Below are positions 57,223-64,000 of a stretch of DNA of 64,000 nucleotides, piece by piece. Made by a program: the position numbers and the translations under genes. Source of the DNA: Bacillus mycoides. Lineage in GTDB: Bacteria > Bacillota > Bacilli > Bacillales > Bacillaceae_G. The DNA lies in contig NZ_LXLV01000062.1 in the NCBI RefSeq assembly GCF_001757995.1, positions 186,001-250,000 on the forward strand, given 5' to 3'. Each line of letters opens with the position of its first letter. The first letter of the stretch is position 1. Under the pieces are notes generated by a model. The model saw nothing but the letters and a program-made list of their open reading frames with translations. It made no database searches and was not told where the DNA came from.

Positions 57223-57251
57223 ATTATATGTAATAATGAGAAAAACGTCAA
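57223..57251 (-). promoter_or_regulatory. SigA promoter of ileS
   Basis: Minus-strand TTGACG (57246-57251), 17-bp spacer, perfect TATAAT (57223-57228), two bases after the divIVA stop codon and just before the T-box leader. The best promoter match in the window. Confidence 0.85.
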
Positions 57252-57253
57252 GC

Positions 57254-57760
57254 TTACACTGTTTCTTCTTTTTTCAACAGCTCGTCCACTTCGTCTTCTA
57301 ATTCAATTAGTTTATCCCAATCATCGTTGTTTAACATTTCAAGTTGTGTTTCTAATAACATACGGAAACGAGTTCGGAATACTTTCGCTTGTTTCTTCAA
57401 CTCTTCAATATCAAAAGCAACTTTTCTTGATTTCACTAACGCTTCATTAATGATACGATCTGCATTTTTTTCTGCTTCACGTACAATTAATTTTGCTTCT
57501 TTTTGTGCATTACGCTTCACTTCTTCAGCAGCTTCTTGTGCGACAATGATAGATTTGTTCAGCGTATCTTCAATATTAGAAAAATGATCTAACTTTCCTT
57601 CTAATTGTGCAACCTTTTCTTCTAAAGCTTTTTTCTCACGAATGACTAATTCATAATCTTTGATGATTTGATCAAGAAACTCATTTACTTGATCTTCATC
57701 GTAGCCACGAAATCCGCGACCAAATTCTTTGTTATGAATATCTAATGGTGTTAACGGCAC
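57254..57760 (-). CDS. divIVA: Septum-site and polar scaffold protein DivIVA
   Basis: Coiled-coil protein that recognises negatively curved membrane at septa and poles and organises Min and chromosome anchoring. The 168 residues begin PLTPLDIHNKEFGRGFRGYDEDQV, the conserved membrane-binding head, followed by long heptad coiled coils (about 35-75 and 80-150) and an acidic tail. The start is a GTG behind TTGGAGGTGG. A minus-strand TATAAT upstream (near 57810) may be a promoter -10. Last gene of the ylm cluster. Confidence 0.95.
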   Translation of the reverse strand: MPLTPLDIHNKEFGRGFRGYDEDQVNEFLDQIIKDYELVIREKKALEEKVAQLEGKLDHFSNIEDTLNKSIIVAQEAAEEVKRNAQKEAKLIVREAEKNADRIINEALVKSRKVAFDIEELKKQAKVFRTRFRMLLETQLEMLNNDDWDKLIELEDEVDELLKKEETV

Positions 57761-57849
57761 AACGCCACCTCCAAGTAGTTATCTAAATTTCCTCTTTCAA
57801 TTATATCTTTTCTTCGACAAAATAAGAGAATTTCCTTCTAAAAAACCAA

Positions 57850-58617
57850 TCATTTTAGTATACCATACAAAACTCTCCATTTGTCGCGCTTCGTTTTACC
57901 TTCTACAGAAAATAATTTACTTCGTCCATACCCTCTAACCGAGAAAACATCCCCCGGAAAACATTCATACGAAGTTTGCTCTACTGTTTTCCAATTGACT
58001 TTTACTAGGCCACCTTTTATAAGAGGCTGTACTTTCTGCCTAGATATATGCAGCATTTCAGCTAATAAAACATCTAGACGAAGTGACGAAACTGTTCCAG
58101 ATTTTTCTCCCCACTTTTCACCTACACGCAAAATTTTCTCTACTTGTATAGGAGAGAGTGTGACTTTCATTTTCCCTATTGATTGTAAGTTCATTTCAAT
58201 ATAGGATACAACTTCTTTCGCAACTGCAATTTGGGCACGATTTTCTTGAAGCAAAATATCACCACATTTTTCCCTTGTTAAACCAAGTGACATGAATGCA
58301 CCTAATATTTGCCTATGTTCTAGCGTGAAAAACTTGGAAGGATAGTCAATTTCTAATACTTCTACTTGAAATTCCTCTTCATTTAATTCTAGATAATCTG
58401 GATAAATTAGTGCTCTTTTCCGTTCGGCTTCAGGCATCGCACCATCAAACCGTACAGCTACATCTCCTTGCCCTATTACCATAGAAACAATTTGTTGCTG
58501 TCTTGGATCAAGAAAATCTGTTAACTTGACTTGATGGTACTCAGCAGCCTGTTTCCACTCTAATACTTTATCCACAAAGACCTCTTCATCGGGTCTAAAA
58601 TGCTCGTAGATGCTCAT
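57850..58617 (-). CDS. ylmH: S4-domain RNA-binding protein YlmH
   Basis: A 255-residue protein with an N-terminal domain and a C-terminal S4 RNA-binding domain (about 180-240, RLDVLLAEMLHISRQKVQPLI). In B. subtilis YlmH acts in ribosome quality control, binding the 50S-peptidyl-tRNA complex. That makes it a partner pathway of RqcH, also encoded in this window. It is conserved between ylmG and divIVA, giving it a historical link to division. Confidence 0.93.
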   Translation of the reverse strand: MSIYEHFRPDEEVFVDKVLEWKQAAEYHQVKLTDFLDPRQQQIVSMVIGQGDVAVRFDGAMPEAERKRALIYPDYLELNEEEFQVEVLEIDYPSKFFTLEHRQILGAFMSLGLTREKCGDILLQENRAQIAVAKEVVSYIEMNLQSIGKMKVTLSPIQVEKILRVGEKWGEKSGTVSSLRLDVLLAEMLHISRQKVQPLIKGGLVKVNWKTVEQTSYECFPGDVFSVRGYGRSKLFSVEGKTKRDKWRVLYGILK

Positions 58618-58632
58618 GTATTTAACCTCACA

Positions 58633-58896
58633 CTATAAAAAATAGTTGAATAAACTCACTAAACCACCTCTAGCAAGTTTCAAGGCAATAATAGCAACAA
58701 GTGGAGAAATATCAATCATACCAAATGGTGGAATAAACCTTCTAAACGGCTCTAAATACGGTTCACAAATACGTGCAAGAAACTCTCCAAAAGTTGATTC
58801 CTTTGCACCAGGAAACCATGATAGGAGAATGTAAATAATAAGTGCCCACGAGTAAATCTCGATAGCATAAAGTAAAACTGTTAAAACTGTTCCCAT
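58633..58896 (-). CDS. ylmG: YggT-family membrane protein YlmG
   Basis: An 87-residue protein with two membrane segments (about 4-24 and 64-84). The conserved FLARICEPYLEPFRRFIPPFGMIDISP between them is the YggT hallmark. Related plastid and cyanobacterial proteins affect nucleoid and division; in Bacillus the role is not clear. It sits between sepF and ylmH, six bases after the sepF stop codon. Confidence 0.93.
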   Translation of the reverse strand: MGTVLTVLLYAIEIYSWALIIYILLSWFPGAKESTFGEFLARICEPYLEPFRRFIPPFGMIDISPLVAIIALKLARGGLVSLFNYFL

Positions 58897-58902
58897 GGCG
58901 TA

Positions 58903-59373
58903 TTACCACCTCTTTATATTTGTCTCTTCTTCTTCACCGAATAACTCTGAAATCGCACCAACGATATCAACATTTTCAGGTGTACACATAAATGTTTTCG
59001 GGCCTATTTTTTGAATATCCCCGCCTATAGCGTATACAGTACCACTTAAAAAGTCAACGATACGTACAGCTTGATCTGTAGACATTCTTTGCAAATTAAT
59101 TACAACAGCTCGTCTACCTTTTAAGTGATCCGAAATGCCTTGCGCTTCCGAATATGTGCGTGGTTCTAGTAAAACAACTTTTGAAGCTTGCTTCGCTGTT
59201 TCAATACTCACTACATTTTGCTTCGGTTGCACTTTCGCAAACGGAACATCTTGTTGTTCTGGGGGATCTTGTTGCTTTTTCATGTCTGTTTGCTCCTTTT
59301 CATAACTATATTGAGCTGCTTCTTTTTCTTCCGGTGTGTCAAAAAAGAAGTATTTTACTTTTGACCAACTCAT
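58903..59373 (-). CDS. sepF: Cell division protein SepF
   Basis: Membrane-binding FtsZ partner forming rings that align the septum. The 156 residues have an N-terminal amphipathic helix ([16 protein letters not shown]), an acidic and glutamine-rich linker, and the C-terminal SepF core (about 65-145, with [11 protein letters not shown] and [13 protein letters not shown]). It is in the usual ylmE-sepF-ylmG order. Its length is usual for the family. Confidence 0.95.
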   Translation of the reverse strand: MSWSKVKYFFFDTPEEKEAAQYSYEKEQTDMKKQQDPPEQQDVPFAKVQPKQNVVSIETAKQASKVVLLEPRTYSEAQGISDHLKGRRAVVINLQRMSTDQAVRIVDFLSGTVYAIGGDIQKIGPKTFMCTPENVDIVGAISELFGEEEETNIKRW

Positions 59374-59392
59374 AATAACTTTCTCCTTCCTC

Positions 59393-60067
59393 TTACGCTT
59401 TTCCTACTAAAACCGTTCCCAAACGAATATATGTAGCGCCTTCCTCAATTGCAATCGTGTAATCATTTGACATTCCCATTGATAATTCTTCACATGGTGC
59501 ATGTAATAATTCTAGCTCCTGCACCTCTGTTTGTAGCATGCGCAATTCCTTAAAGCAGCGACGAATCTCTTCCTCTTCTCCTGTAAACGGAGCCATTGTC
59601 ATTAATCCTACCACTTCAATCTTATCCAATTCTTGCAAACTTTGAATAAAAGAAATTGTTTCTTCTATCGCCAATCCTTGCTTTGATTCTTCAGATGATG
59701 TTTTCACTTGAATAAAGCATTTAACTTTCTTATCAGCACGTTTTTGAATTTCTTTTGCAAGCGAGAGACGATCTAATGAATGTAAATAATCAATCTCATT
59801 AATGATTTCTTTTACTTTTCTCGTTTGCAATGAGCCAATAAAATGCCAATTCACTTTTGAACCGAAATGCTCGTATTTTTGTAAGAAACCTTCATTTCTA
59901 TTTTCACCTAAATCAATAATTCCTGCTTCAATTACTTCGCTTGTTTTTTCAATTCCTACAGTTTTTGTAACTGCAACGAGCTTAATATCTTTCGTCGAAC
60001 GTCCAGCTCGTGCACAAGATTCTTTAATTACTTCGTTTACATCTGCTAAATTCCCTTGCACTGTCAC
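59393..60067 (-). CDS. ylmE: PLP-homeostasis protein YlmE (YggS family)
   Basis: A 224-residue single-domain TIM-barrel PLP-binding protein that buffers free pyridoxal phosphate and affects amino-acid pools. The PLP lysine is in LVAVTKTVG near residue 32, with [12 protein letters not shown] near 55 and SMGMSNDY near 195 forming the cofactor site. The start is GTG 60067 with well-spaced AAGGAGG; the GTG at 60076 abuts that site. Its frame overlaps the end of pgeF only slightly or not at all. Confidence 0.93.
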   Translation of the reverse strand: MTVQGNLADVNEVIKESCARAGRSTKDIKLVAVTKTVGIEKTSEVIEAGIIDLGENRNEGFLQKYEHFGSKVNWHFIGSLQTRKVKEIINEIDYLHSLDRLSLAKEIQKRADKKVKCFIQVKTSSEESKQGLAIEETISFIQSLQELDKIEVVGLMTMAPFTGEEEEIRRCFKELRMLQTEVQELELLHAPCEELSMGMSNDYTIAIEEGATYIRLGTVLVGKA

Positions 60068-60072
60068 TTGCT

Positions 60073-60882
60073 TCACTCCTCCTTAAAACCTATGAAACTC
60101 AACATTCTCCCCGTCTTACCTTGATCACGACGATGAGAGAAAAATAATTGTTCTTCACAGCTTGTACAAAGAGATGACATTACAATATGTTCTTCTTTTA
60201 TGCCTGCTTGTACACATAATATACGATTAACTTCTTTTAAATTAATTGCATACTGACCATCAGAAATTACTTTATAGGGAACAGATCCGTTTACTACTTG
60301 CTGTGCTGCTGTTAATACACGATCATCAACAACATAACAACATGATCCGATTGCAGGACCAATTGCGACATGAATTTCATCACTTGAAACACCTTCTGCA
60401 TTCCACTTTTGAATCATTTCTTTCGCAATCTCTGTTACAGTCCCTTTCCACCCAGCATGCGCAAGTCCTATCATATCATGTGATGGTGCATAAAAATAGA
60501 GCGGAACACAATCAGCGTAACAAGATGTTAAGAGAACATCTTTGTTAGTCGTATAAATGCCATCCGTTTTTGGAATACCGTCTTCATATGAATAAACGCC
60601 TTTCCCTTTTTCTTGCAGTCCTACTTTCTCAACATGATGGTCATGAACTTGTTCAGAGCAAATCCATTTTTCTAATGGTTTTTGTAACTTATTCGCTAAA
60701 ATGCGTCTGTTTTCATGAACATTCTCCACGATATCATTCACATGTAATCCTAAATTCATCGCATGAAAGGAGCCTGTACTTACGCCACCATCTTTTGTCG
60801 TAAATCCAACAGTAATGTTTCCAAGTTCTTTCCACGCTTGTAAATACAGTATACCGTCCACATATTTAAATGGTTCTCTCAT
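60073..60882 (-). CDS. pgeF: Peptidoglycan editing factor PgeF (YlmD, laccase-domain)
   Basis: A 269-residue DUF152/YfiH protein with the zinc-site motifs CYADCVPLYF near 132, HAGWKGTV near 152 and a His in the N-terminal half (EQVHDHHVEKV). Members act on purine nucleosides, and in E. coli the homologue edits peptidoglycan precursors; which applies here is unknown. AAAGGAGCC precedes the ATG. It is coupled to ylmE downstream. Confidence 0.92.
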   Translation of the reverse strand: MREPFKYVDGILYLQAWKELGNITVGFTTKDGGVSTGSFHAMNLGLHVNDIVENVHENRRILANKLQKPLEKWICSEQVHDHHVEKVGLQEKGKGVYSYEDGIPKTDGIYTTNKDVLLTSCYADCVPLYFYAPSHDMIGLAHAGWKGTVTEIAKEMIQKWNAEGVSSDEIHVAIGPAIGSCCYVVDDRVLTAAQQVVNGSVPYKVISDGQYAINLKEVNRILCVQAGIKEEHIVMSSLCTSCEEQLFFSHRRDQGKTGRMLSFIGFKEE

Positions 60883-60910
60883 AAAAGCGGCTCCTTTTAA
60901 TTAAAATAAC

Positions 60911-60954
60911 AGAAAAAAGCATGGTACTTCCTGTCTATTTTACCATACTTTTAT
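60911..60954 (-). terminator. Terminator after ylmC
   Basis: AGTATGGTA pairs with TACCATGCT around a loop of about 14 bases, followed by TTTTTT on the minus strand. It ends the ylmC transcript ahead of pgeF. Confidence 0.8.
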
Positions 60955-61000
60955 TTTTTCATAATGACAACTGAAAAAAAAGAGGAATTTGTAATATTCT

Positions 61001-61279
61001 TTATGAAATTGTCGGTGTTTGTATTGATTCTGTTACAGAATTAATATTATCTACTCTGACAAGTATGACATCTTCCCCAATTTTCATAATTTGCTCCCAA
61101 GGAATCACAAATTCTACTTCCTTTCCAAAGAGTCCTAGCATACGTGTCTGCTTGGAAATAATAACTGCCCTAATCTTCCCTGTGTCTATATCAAAATCAA
61201 TATCTCCAATATTTCCAAGCCTTTTTCCATCTGAAATATTTACAACATCCTTCATTTGAAACTCCGAAATTCGTATCAT
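61001..61279 (-). CDS. ylmC: PRC-barrel protein YlmC/YmxH
   Basis: A 92-residue PRC-barrel protein opening MIRISEFQMKDVVNISDGKR, with GNIGDIDFDIDTGKIRAVII near 20-40 and a hydrophobic strand PWEQIMKIGEDVILV near 60-75. Members of the YlmC/YmxH group are found next to sigG or sporulation genes; function in Bacillus is undefined. ATG 61279 has better spacing from GGGAG than the ATG two codons upstream. Confidence 0.9.
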   Translation of the reverse strand: MIRISEFQMKDVVNISDGKRLGNIGDIDFDIDTGKIRAVIISKQTRMLGLFGKEVEFVIPWEQIMKIGEDVILVRVDNINSVTESIQTPTIS

Positions 61280-61324
61280 ATTCATCCGCTCCCTTATATC
61301 ATGAATCGTAAGTACGCTCTCAAA

Positions 61325-61412
61325 TAAAGTGAAACCTTAATCAGTGGGATTTTTCCCATTCCTACTGATTATTAGTCCATGCTATTCGGCCTTTCACGGA
61401 TAGCTCTGCTTC
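61325..61412. repeat. Intergenic hairpin repeat, copy 2
   Basis: AAAGTGAAAC, then AATCAGTGGG with a T-rich loop and CCTACTGATTATTAG (arms 61339-61348 and 61361-61370). This is followed by ATTCGGCCTTTCACGGATAG. It is colinear with, but diverged from, the repeat at 11935-12035. The rest of the 61280-61572 gap is AT-rich without a gene, apart from T-rich sequence near 61540. Confidence 0.65.
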
Positions 61413-61572
61413 CATCTAACTTCTTACTTCAGCCGAATTTCGAAGCGAATAAACAGTATATAACCGCTACTAATAGAACATCCATTTTATTTTCATTATA
61501 TGAACCTACCCACTCTACTATGAGCGCAAAATATTATATATAAAAAAGGCCTCACCATAACTGGTGAGGACC

Positions 61573-62352
61573 TTATCCTTGAATCGTCTTATTCATTTGC
61601 TTAATAGCAGACTTCTCCAAACGTGATACTTGTGCTTGAGAAATCCCAATTTCTTCGGCAACTTCCATCTGTGTCTTTCCTTGGAAGAACCGTTTTCGAA
61701 TAATCATTTTCTCACGATCATTTAAACGCTTCATCCCTTCTTTCAACGCTAGTTCTTCAACCCACTGCTCGTCCTTTTGTTTTTCATCCTTTAATTGATC
61801 CATAACAAAGATAGGATCTCCTCCATCATTATAAATCGGTTCAAATAATGAAACTGGGTCTTGAATAGCATCTAACGCAAAAACAATTTCTTCATGTGTC
61901 ACTTCAAGAACTTTGGCAATATCCATTGCTGTTGGTTCTTTTGAATTTTCAGCAATCAATTTTTCTCTTACTTGCAACGCTTTATACGCAATATCTCGTA
62001 ATGAGCGAGATACGCGAATTGGATTGTTATCACGCAAATATCTGCGTATTTCCCCAATAATCATCGGCACAGCATACGTTGAAAATTTTACATTTTGGCC
62101 TAAATCAAAGTTATCAATGGATTTCATAAGTCCAATGCAACCAACTTGAAATAAATCATCAACATATTCTCCTCTGTTATTAAATCTTTGGATGACGCTC
62201 AGTACAAGACGTAAGTTTCCATTCACTAATTTCTCTCTGGCGCTTATCTCTCCACTTTGCATTTCACGAAATAATTTACGCATCTCTTCATTTTTTAGTA
62301 CTGGAAGTTTAGCTGTATCAACACCGCAAATTTCTACTTTGTTTCTCGTCAA
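61573..62352 (-). CDS. sigG: Forespore sigma factor SigG
   Basis: Late forespore sigma factor, active after engulfment. The 259 residues begin MTRNKVEICGVDTAKLPVLK, then regions 2 (DLFQVGCIGLMKSIDNF near 80) and 4 (EVAEEIGISQAQVSRLEKSA near 230). The start is the TTG at 62352 preceded by AGGAGGG. An in-frame ATG at 62451 would add 33 residues over the candidate promoter and is judged unlikely. It follows sigE with an intervening terminator, so it is expressed partly from its own promoter. Confidence 0.93.
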   Translation of the reverse strand: MTRNKVEICGVDTAKLPVLKNEEMRKLFREMQSGEISAREKLVNGNLRLVLSVIQRFNNRGEYVDDLFQVGCIGLMKSIDNFDLGQNVKFSTYAVPMIIGEIRRYLRDNNPIRVSRSLRDIAYKALQVREKLIAENSKEPTAMDIAKVLEVTHEEIVFALDAIQDPVSLFEPIYNDGGDPIFVMDQLKDEKQKDEQWVEELALKEGMKRLNDREKMIIRKRFFQGKTQMEVAEEIGISQAQVSRLEKSAIKQMNKTIQG

Positions 62353-62388
62353 AGTGTTCCCTCCTATCGGGAGTTGCTGTACAGTGTA

Positions 62389-62417
62389 AAGTATTTCCTT
62401 TGAAGGGGATTTTATGC
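62389..62417 (-). promoter_or_regulatory. Candidate SigF/SigG promoter of sigG
   Basis: Minus-strand GCATA (complement of 62413-62417) and GGAAATACTT (complement of 62389-62398), spaced 14 bp. They resemble the forespore consensus (GnATA and GGnnAnAnT). Dual SigF/SigG control of sigG is established in B. subtilis. Confidence 0.55.
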
Positions 62418-62468
62418 ATACGGTTTTTCCATCGTTTTTCACAAACATCATATTTCCTAATGCACAAA

Positions 62469-62501
62469 AAGAGAATAAGACCAGTCTAGATACCGACTGG
62501 T
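62469..62501 (-). terminator. Terminator after sigE
   Basis: GAATAAGACCAGTC pairs with GACTGGTCTTATTC around an eight-base loop, just after the sigE stop codon, with T-rich exit on the minus strand. Partial read-through into sigG is possible. Confidence 0.85.
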
Positions 62502-62509
62502 CTTATTCT

Positions 62510-63229
62510 TCACACCATTTTATTAAATTCTTTTCGTAATCTTTTTATAATTCTTTTTTCCAAACGAGAAATATAAGACTGTGAAATTCCAAGCATATCA
62601 GCCACATCTTTTTGTGTCTTCTCTTCGCCACCAGCGAGTCCAAACCGAAGCTCCATAATTTGTTTTTCACGATCGTTTAATTGATGCAATGCTTTCATTA
62701 AAAGATGACGATCTACAGTAGCTTCTAAATCTTTTGTAATAATGTCATCATCTGTACCTAAAACATCTGATAATAACAGTTCATTTCCGTCCCAATCAAT
62801 GTTAAGCGGTTCATCAAAAGAAACTTCCGAACGATTTTTATTATTTCGACGCAAATGCATTAAAATTTCATTTTCTATACAACGAGATGCATATGTTGCT
62901 AATTTAATTTTCTTTTCTGGATTAAATGTATTCACTGCCTTAATAAGACCAATTGTTCCTATACTAATCAAATCCTCAATATTGATCCCTGTATTTTCAA
63001 ATTTTCTTGCTATATATACAACAAGCCGTAGGTTACGTTCAATAAGCATCGACCTCGCAGCTTGATCTCCATTTGGTAATTTATTCAAAAGAACTGCCTC
63101 TTCTTCTTTCGTTAACGGCGGTGGCAACGCTTCACTTCCGCCAATATAATAAATTTCATCGGTCTTAATTCCTAATTTCAACAATACTTTATACCAAAGG
63201 TATACCAAATAAAATTTAAATTTCACCAT
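62510..63229 (-). CDS. sigE: Mother-cell sigma factor precursor pro-SigE
   Basis: Sporulation sigma factor made as an inactive precursor. The 239 residues have an N-terminal pro-sequence (about 1-29, [20 protein letters not shown], membrane-associating), then sigma region 2 (about 85-110) and region 4 ([20 protein letters not shown] near 205-225). SpoIIGA, encoded upstream, removes the pro-sequence after the SpoIIR signal. ATG 63229 follows GAGGCGGGAT; a nine-codon longer frame overlaps spoIIGA. Confidence 0.95.
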   Translation of the reverse strand: MVKFKFYLVYLWYKVLLKLGIKTDEIYYIGGSEALPPPLTKEEEAVLLNKLPNGDQAARSMLIERNLRLVVYIARKFENTGINIEDLISIGTIGLIKAVNTFNPEKKIKLATYASRCIENEILMHLRRNNKNRSEVSFDEPLNIDWDGNELLLSDVLGTDDDIITKDLEATVDRHLLMKALHQLNDREKQIMELRFGLAGGEEKTQKDVADMLGISQSYISRLEKRIIKRLRKEFNKMV

Positions 63230-63248
63230 ATTATCCCGCCTCTCATAA

Positions 63249-64000
63249 TTAAGCAATTACCATCTTTTGCGAAATCAACATTTTCGGATGTACAATGCAT
63301 TGATACTCTCCATTGGTAGATAATTGTTGTGTATTTAATCCAATCAGTACTTTGTTTACAACAACCGAACTACCTTCATGATAAACTTGCACACAATCTG
63401 GCTTAATTGCCCATAAAAATTGATTCTCTACTCCTACTGCTCGGAAAGGAATTAAACGTAGTTTCGTCGCCCATCCAGAATCATTTTCTGGTATTTGAGG
63501 AATTTCTGTTTTGGAATAAATTTGTTCTGTTAACCAAGCTGGCAAACAATATTCTAATGATGAAATATGCATAATCATAACGGGTGTTTTCGTTAACGGG
63601 TCATAAAGTTGGTTCCCACTATCAATTAGACCTGCTAGTTCTAGTTCCTCCCCAGCTAATTGAATTTTCACTTTCACGATTTGATCATAGTGTATCTTTG
63701 TGACCTCTACGCTTTCTATACGCTTTTTAGAAAAATAATAAATTACTGGAAAACCAAAAATAACAAACAACCAACTAATTGGATCACCGTAAGAAACTGA
63801 TTTAGATTGAACTAATCCATTTACCATTTCGTTCGTTTGCAAAAAGTAATGTGTTCCAATTAATCCTCCACCAACCATAAAGGTTACAAAATAGAAAGTA
63901 AAAACAGTTTGTGCATAATTTCTAAATGTTGAAAACCCAAATGCTGTATACACAATAAGTAACGAGTACAACAGTTTCATAATTGGATGTGTCATCATAG
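63249..64000 (-). CDS. spoIIGA: SpoIIGA, pro-SigE processing protease, N-terminus missing
   Basis: Membrane aspartic protease that cleaves pro-SigE. About 250 C-terminal residues are in the window, and the reading frame runs off the edge. The last predicted membrane helices (up to about residue 90 of the visible part) are followed by the soluble protease domain. The catalytic aspartate is in [18 protein letters not shown]. Internal Met codons at the edge are not the start, since family members are about 300 residues. It is followed by sigE after 19 bp, as in all Bacillus. Confidence 0.93.
   Translation of the reverse strand, partial: MMTHPIMKLLYSLLIVYTAFGFSTFRNYAQTVFTFYFVTFMVGGGLIGTHYFLQTNEMVNGLVQSKSVSYGDPISWLFVIFGFPVIYYFSKKRIESVEVTKIHYDQIVKVKIQLAGEELELAGLIDSGNQLYDPLTKTPVMIMHISSLEYCLPAWLTEQIYSKTEIPQIPENDSGWATKLRLIPFRAVGVENQFLWAIKPDCVQVYHEGSSVVVNKVLIGLNTQQLSTNGEYQCIVHPKMLISQKMVIA

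Overview
This window is core chromosome of a Bacillus cereus-group firmicute. The evidence is low G+C, strong AAGGAGG-type ribosome binding sites with frequent GTG and TTG starts, endospore genes (spoVM, spoIIGA, sigE, sigG), and a gene order matching the ffh-smc-rnc to sigE region known in Bacillus. Protein sequences resemble B. cereus-group orthologs more than B. subtilis ones. I cannot resolve the species. Most genes lie on the minus strand, so functional order runs from high to low coordinates.

Layout from high to low coordinates. (1) 64000-61573: spoIIGA (5' end outside the window), sigE and sigG, the mother-cell and forespore sporulation switch. (2) 61279-57254: ylmC, pgeF/ylmD, ylmE, sepF, ylmG, ylmH and divIVA, the division-associated ylm cluster. 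(3) 57251-52158: ileS behind a consensus promoter and an isoleucine T-box, then ylyA (DksA-like), lspA and rluD. (4) 52155-40310: the complete pyrimidine operon pyrR-pyrP-pyrB-pyrC-carA-carB-pyrK-pyrD-pyrF-pyrE, with one promoter and three PyrR attenuators. (5) 40270-34785: a variable stretch with a HAD hydrolase, a small membrane protein, a large permease, two tandem paralogous membrane proteins, a DinB-fold protein, an M24 peptidase and a frameshifted small gene. (6) 34733-28043: rqcH (plus strand), a Ca2+-type P-ATPase, yloC, remA, gmk, rpoZ. (7) 27845-15046: coaBC, priA, def, fmt, rsmB, rlmN, prpC, prkC, rsgA, rpe, thiN. This long translationally coupled run combines DNA restart, N-terminal processing, rRNA modification, PASTA-kinase signalling and ribosome assembly. 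(8) 14979-12197: spoVM (26 codons), rpmB (plus strand), an Asp23-family gene and fakA. (9) 11791-5274: recG, then the FapR-controlled lipid operon fapR-plsX-fabD-fabG-acpP, then rnc. (10) 5125-1: smc, ftsY, ylxM and the 5' end of ffh.

The regulation readable in the DNA is informative. There is a FapR operator downstream of a good SigA-type promoter. There are three PyrR-binding attenuators, an Ile T-box, a candidate SigE promoter for spoVM and a candidate SigF/SigG promoter for sigG. Many intrinsic terminators mark transcription units.

I did not find a novel defence, mobile or biosynthetic system. No tRNA, rRNA, insertion sequence, prophage or CRISPR array was recognised. The least explained items are: the pyrE-rqcH junction genes, including a homopolymer-frameshifted 58-codon gene; a hairpin repeat present in two diverged intergenic copies; a duplicated 25-bp element upstream of rpmB and the Asp23 gene; and a DksA-like protein whose zinc-finger cysteines are mostly lost.
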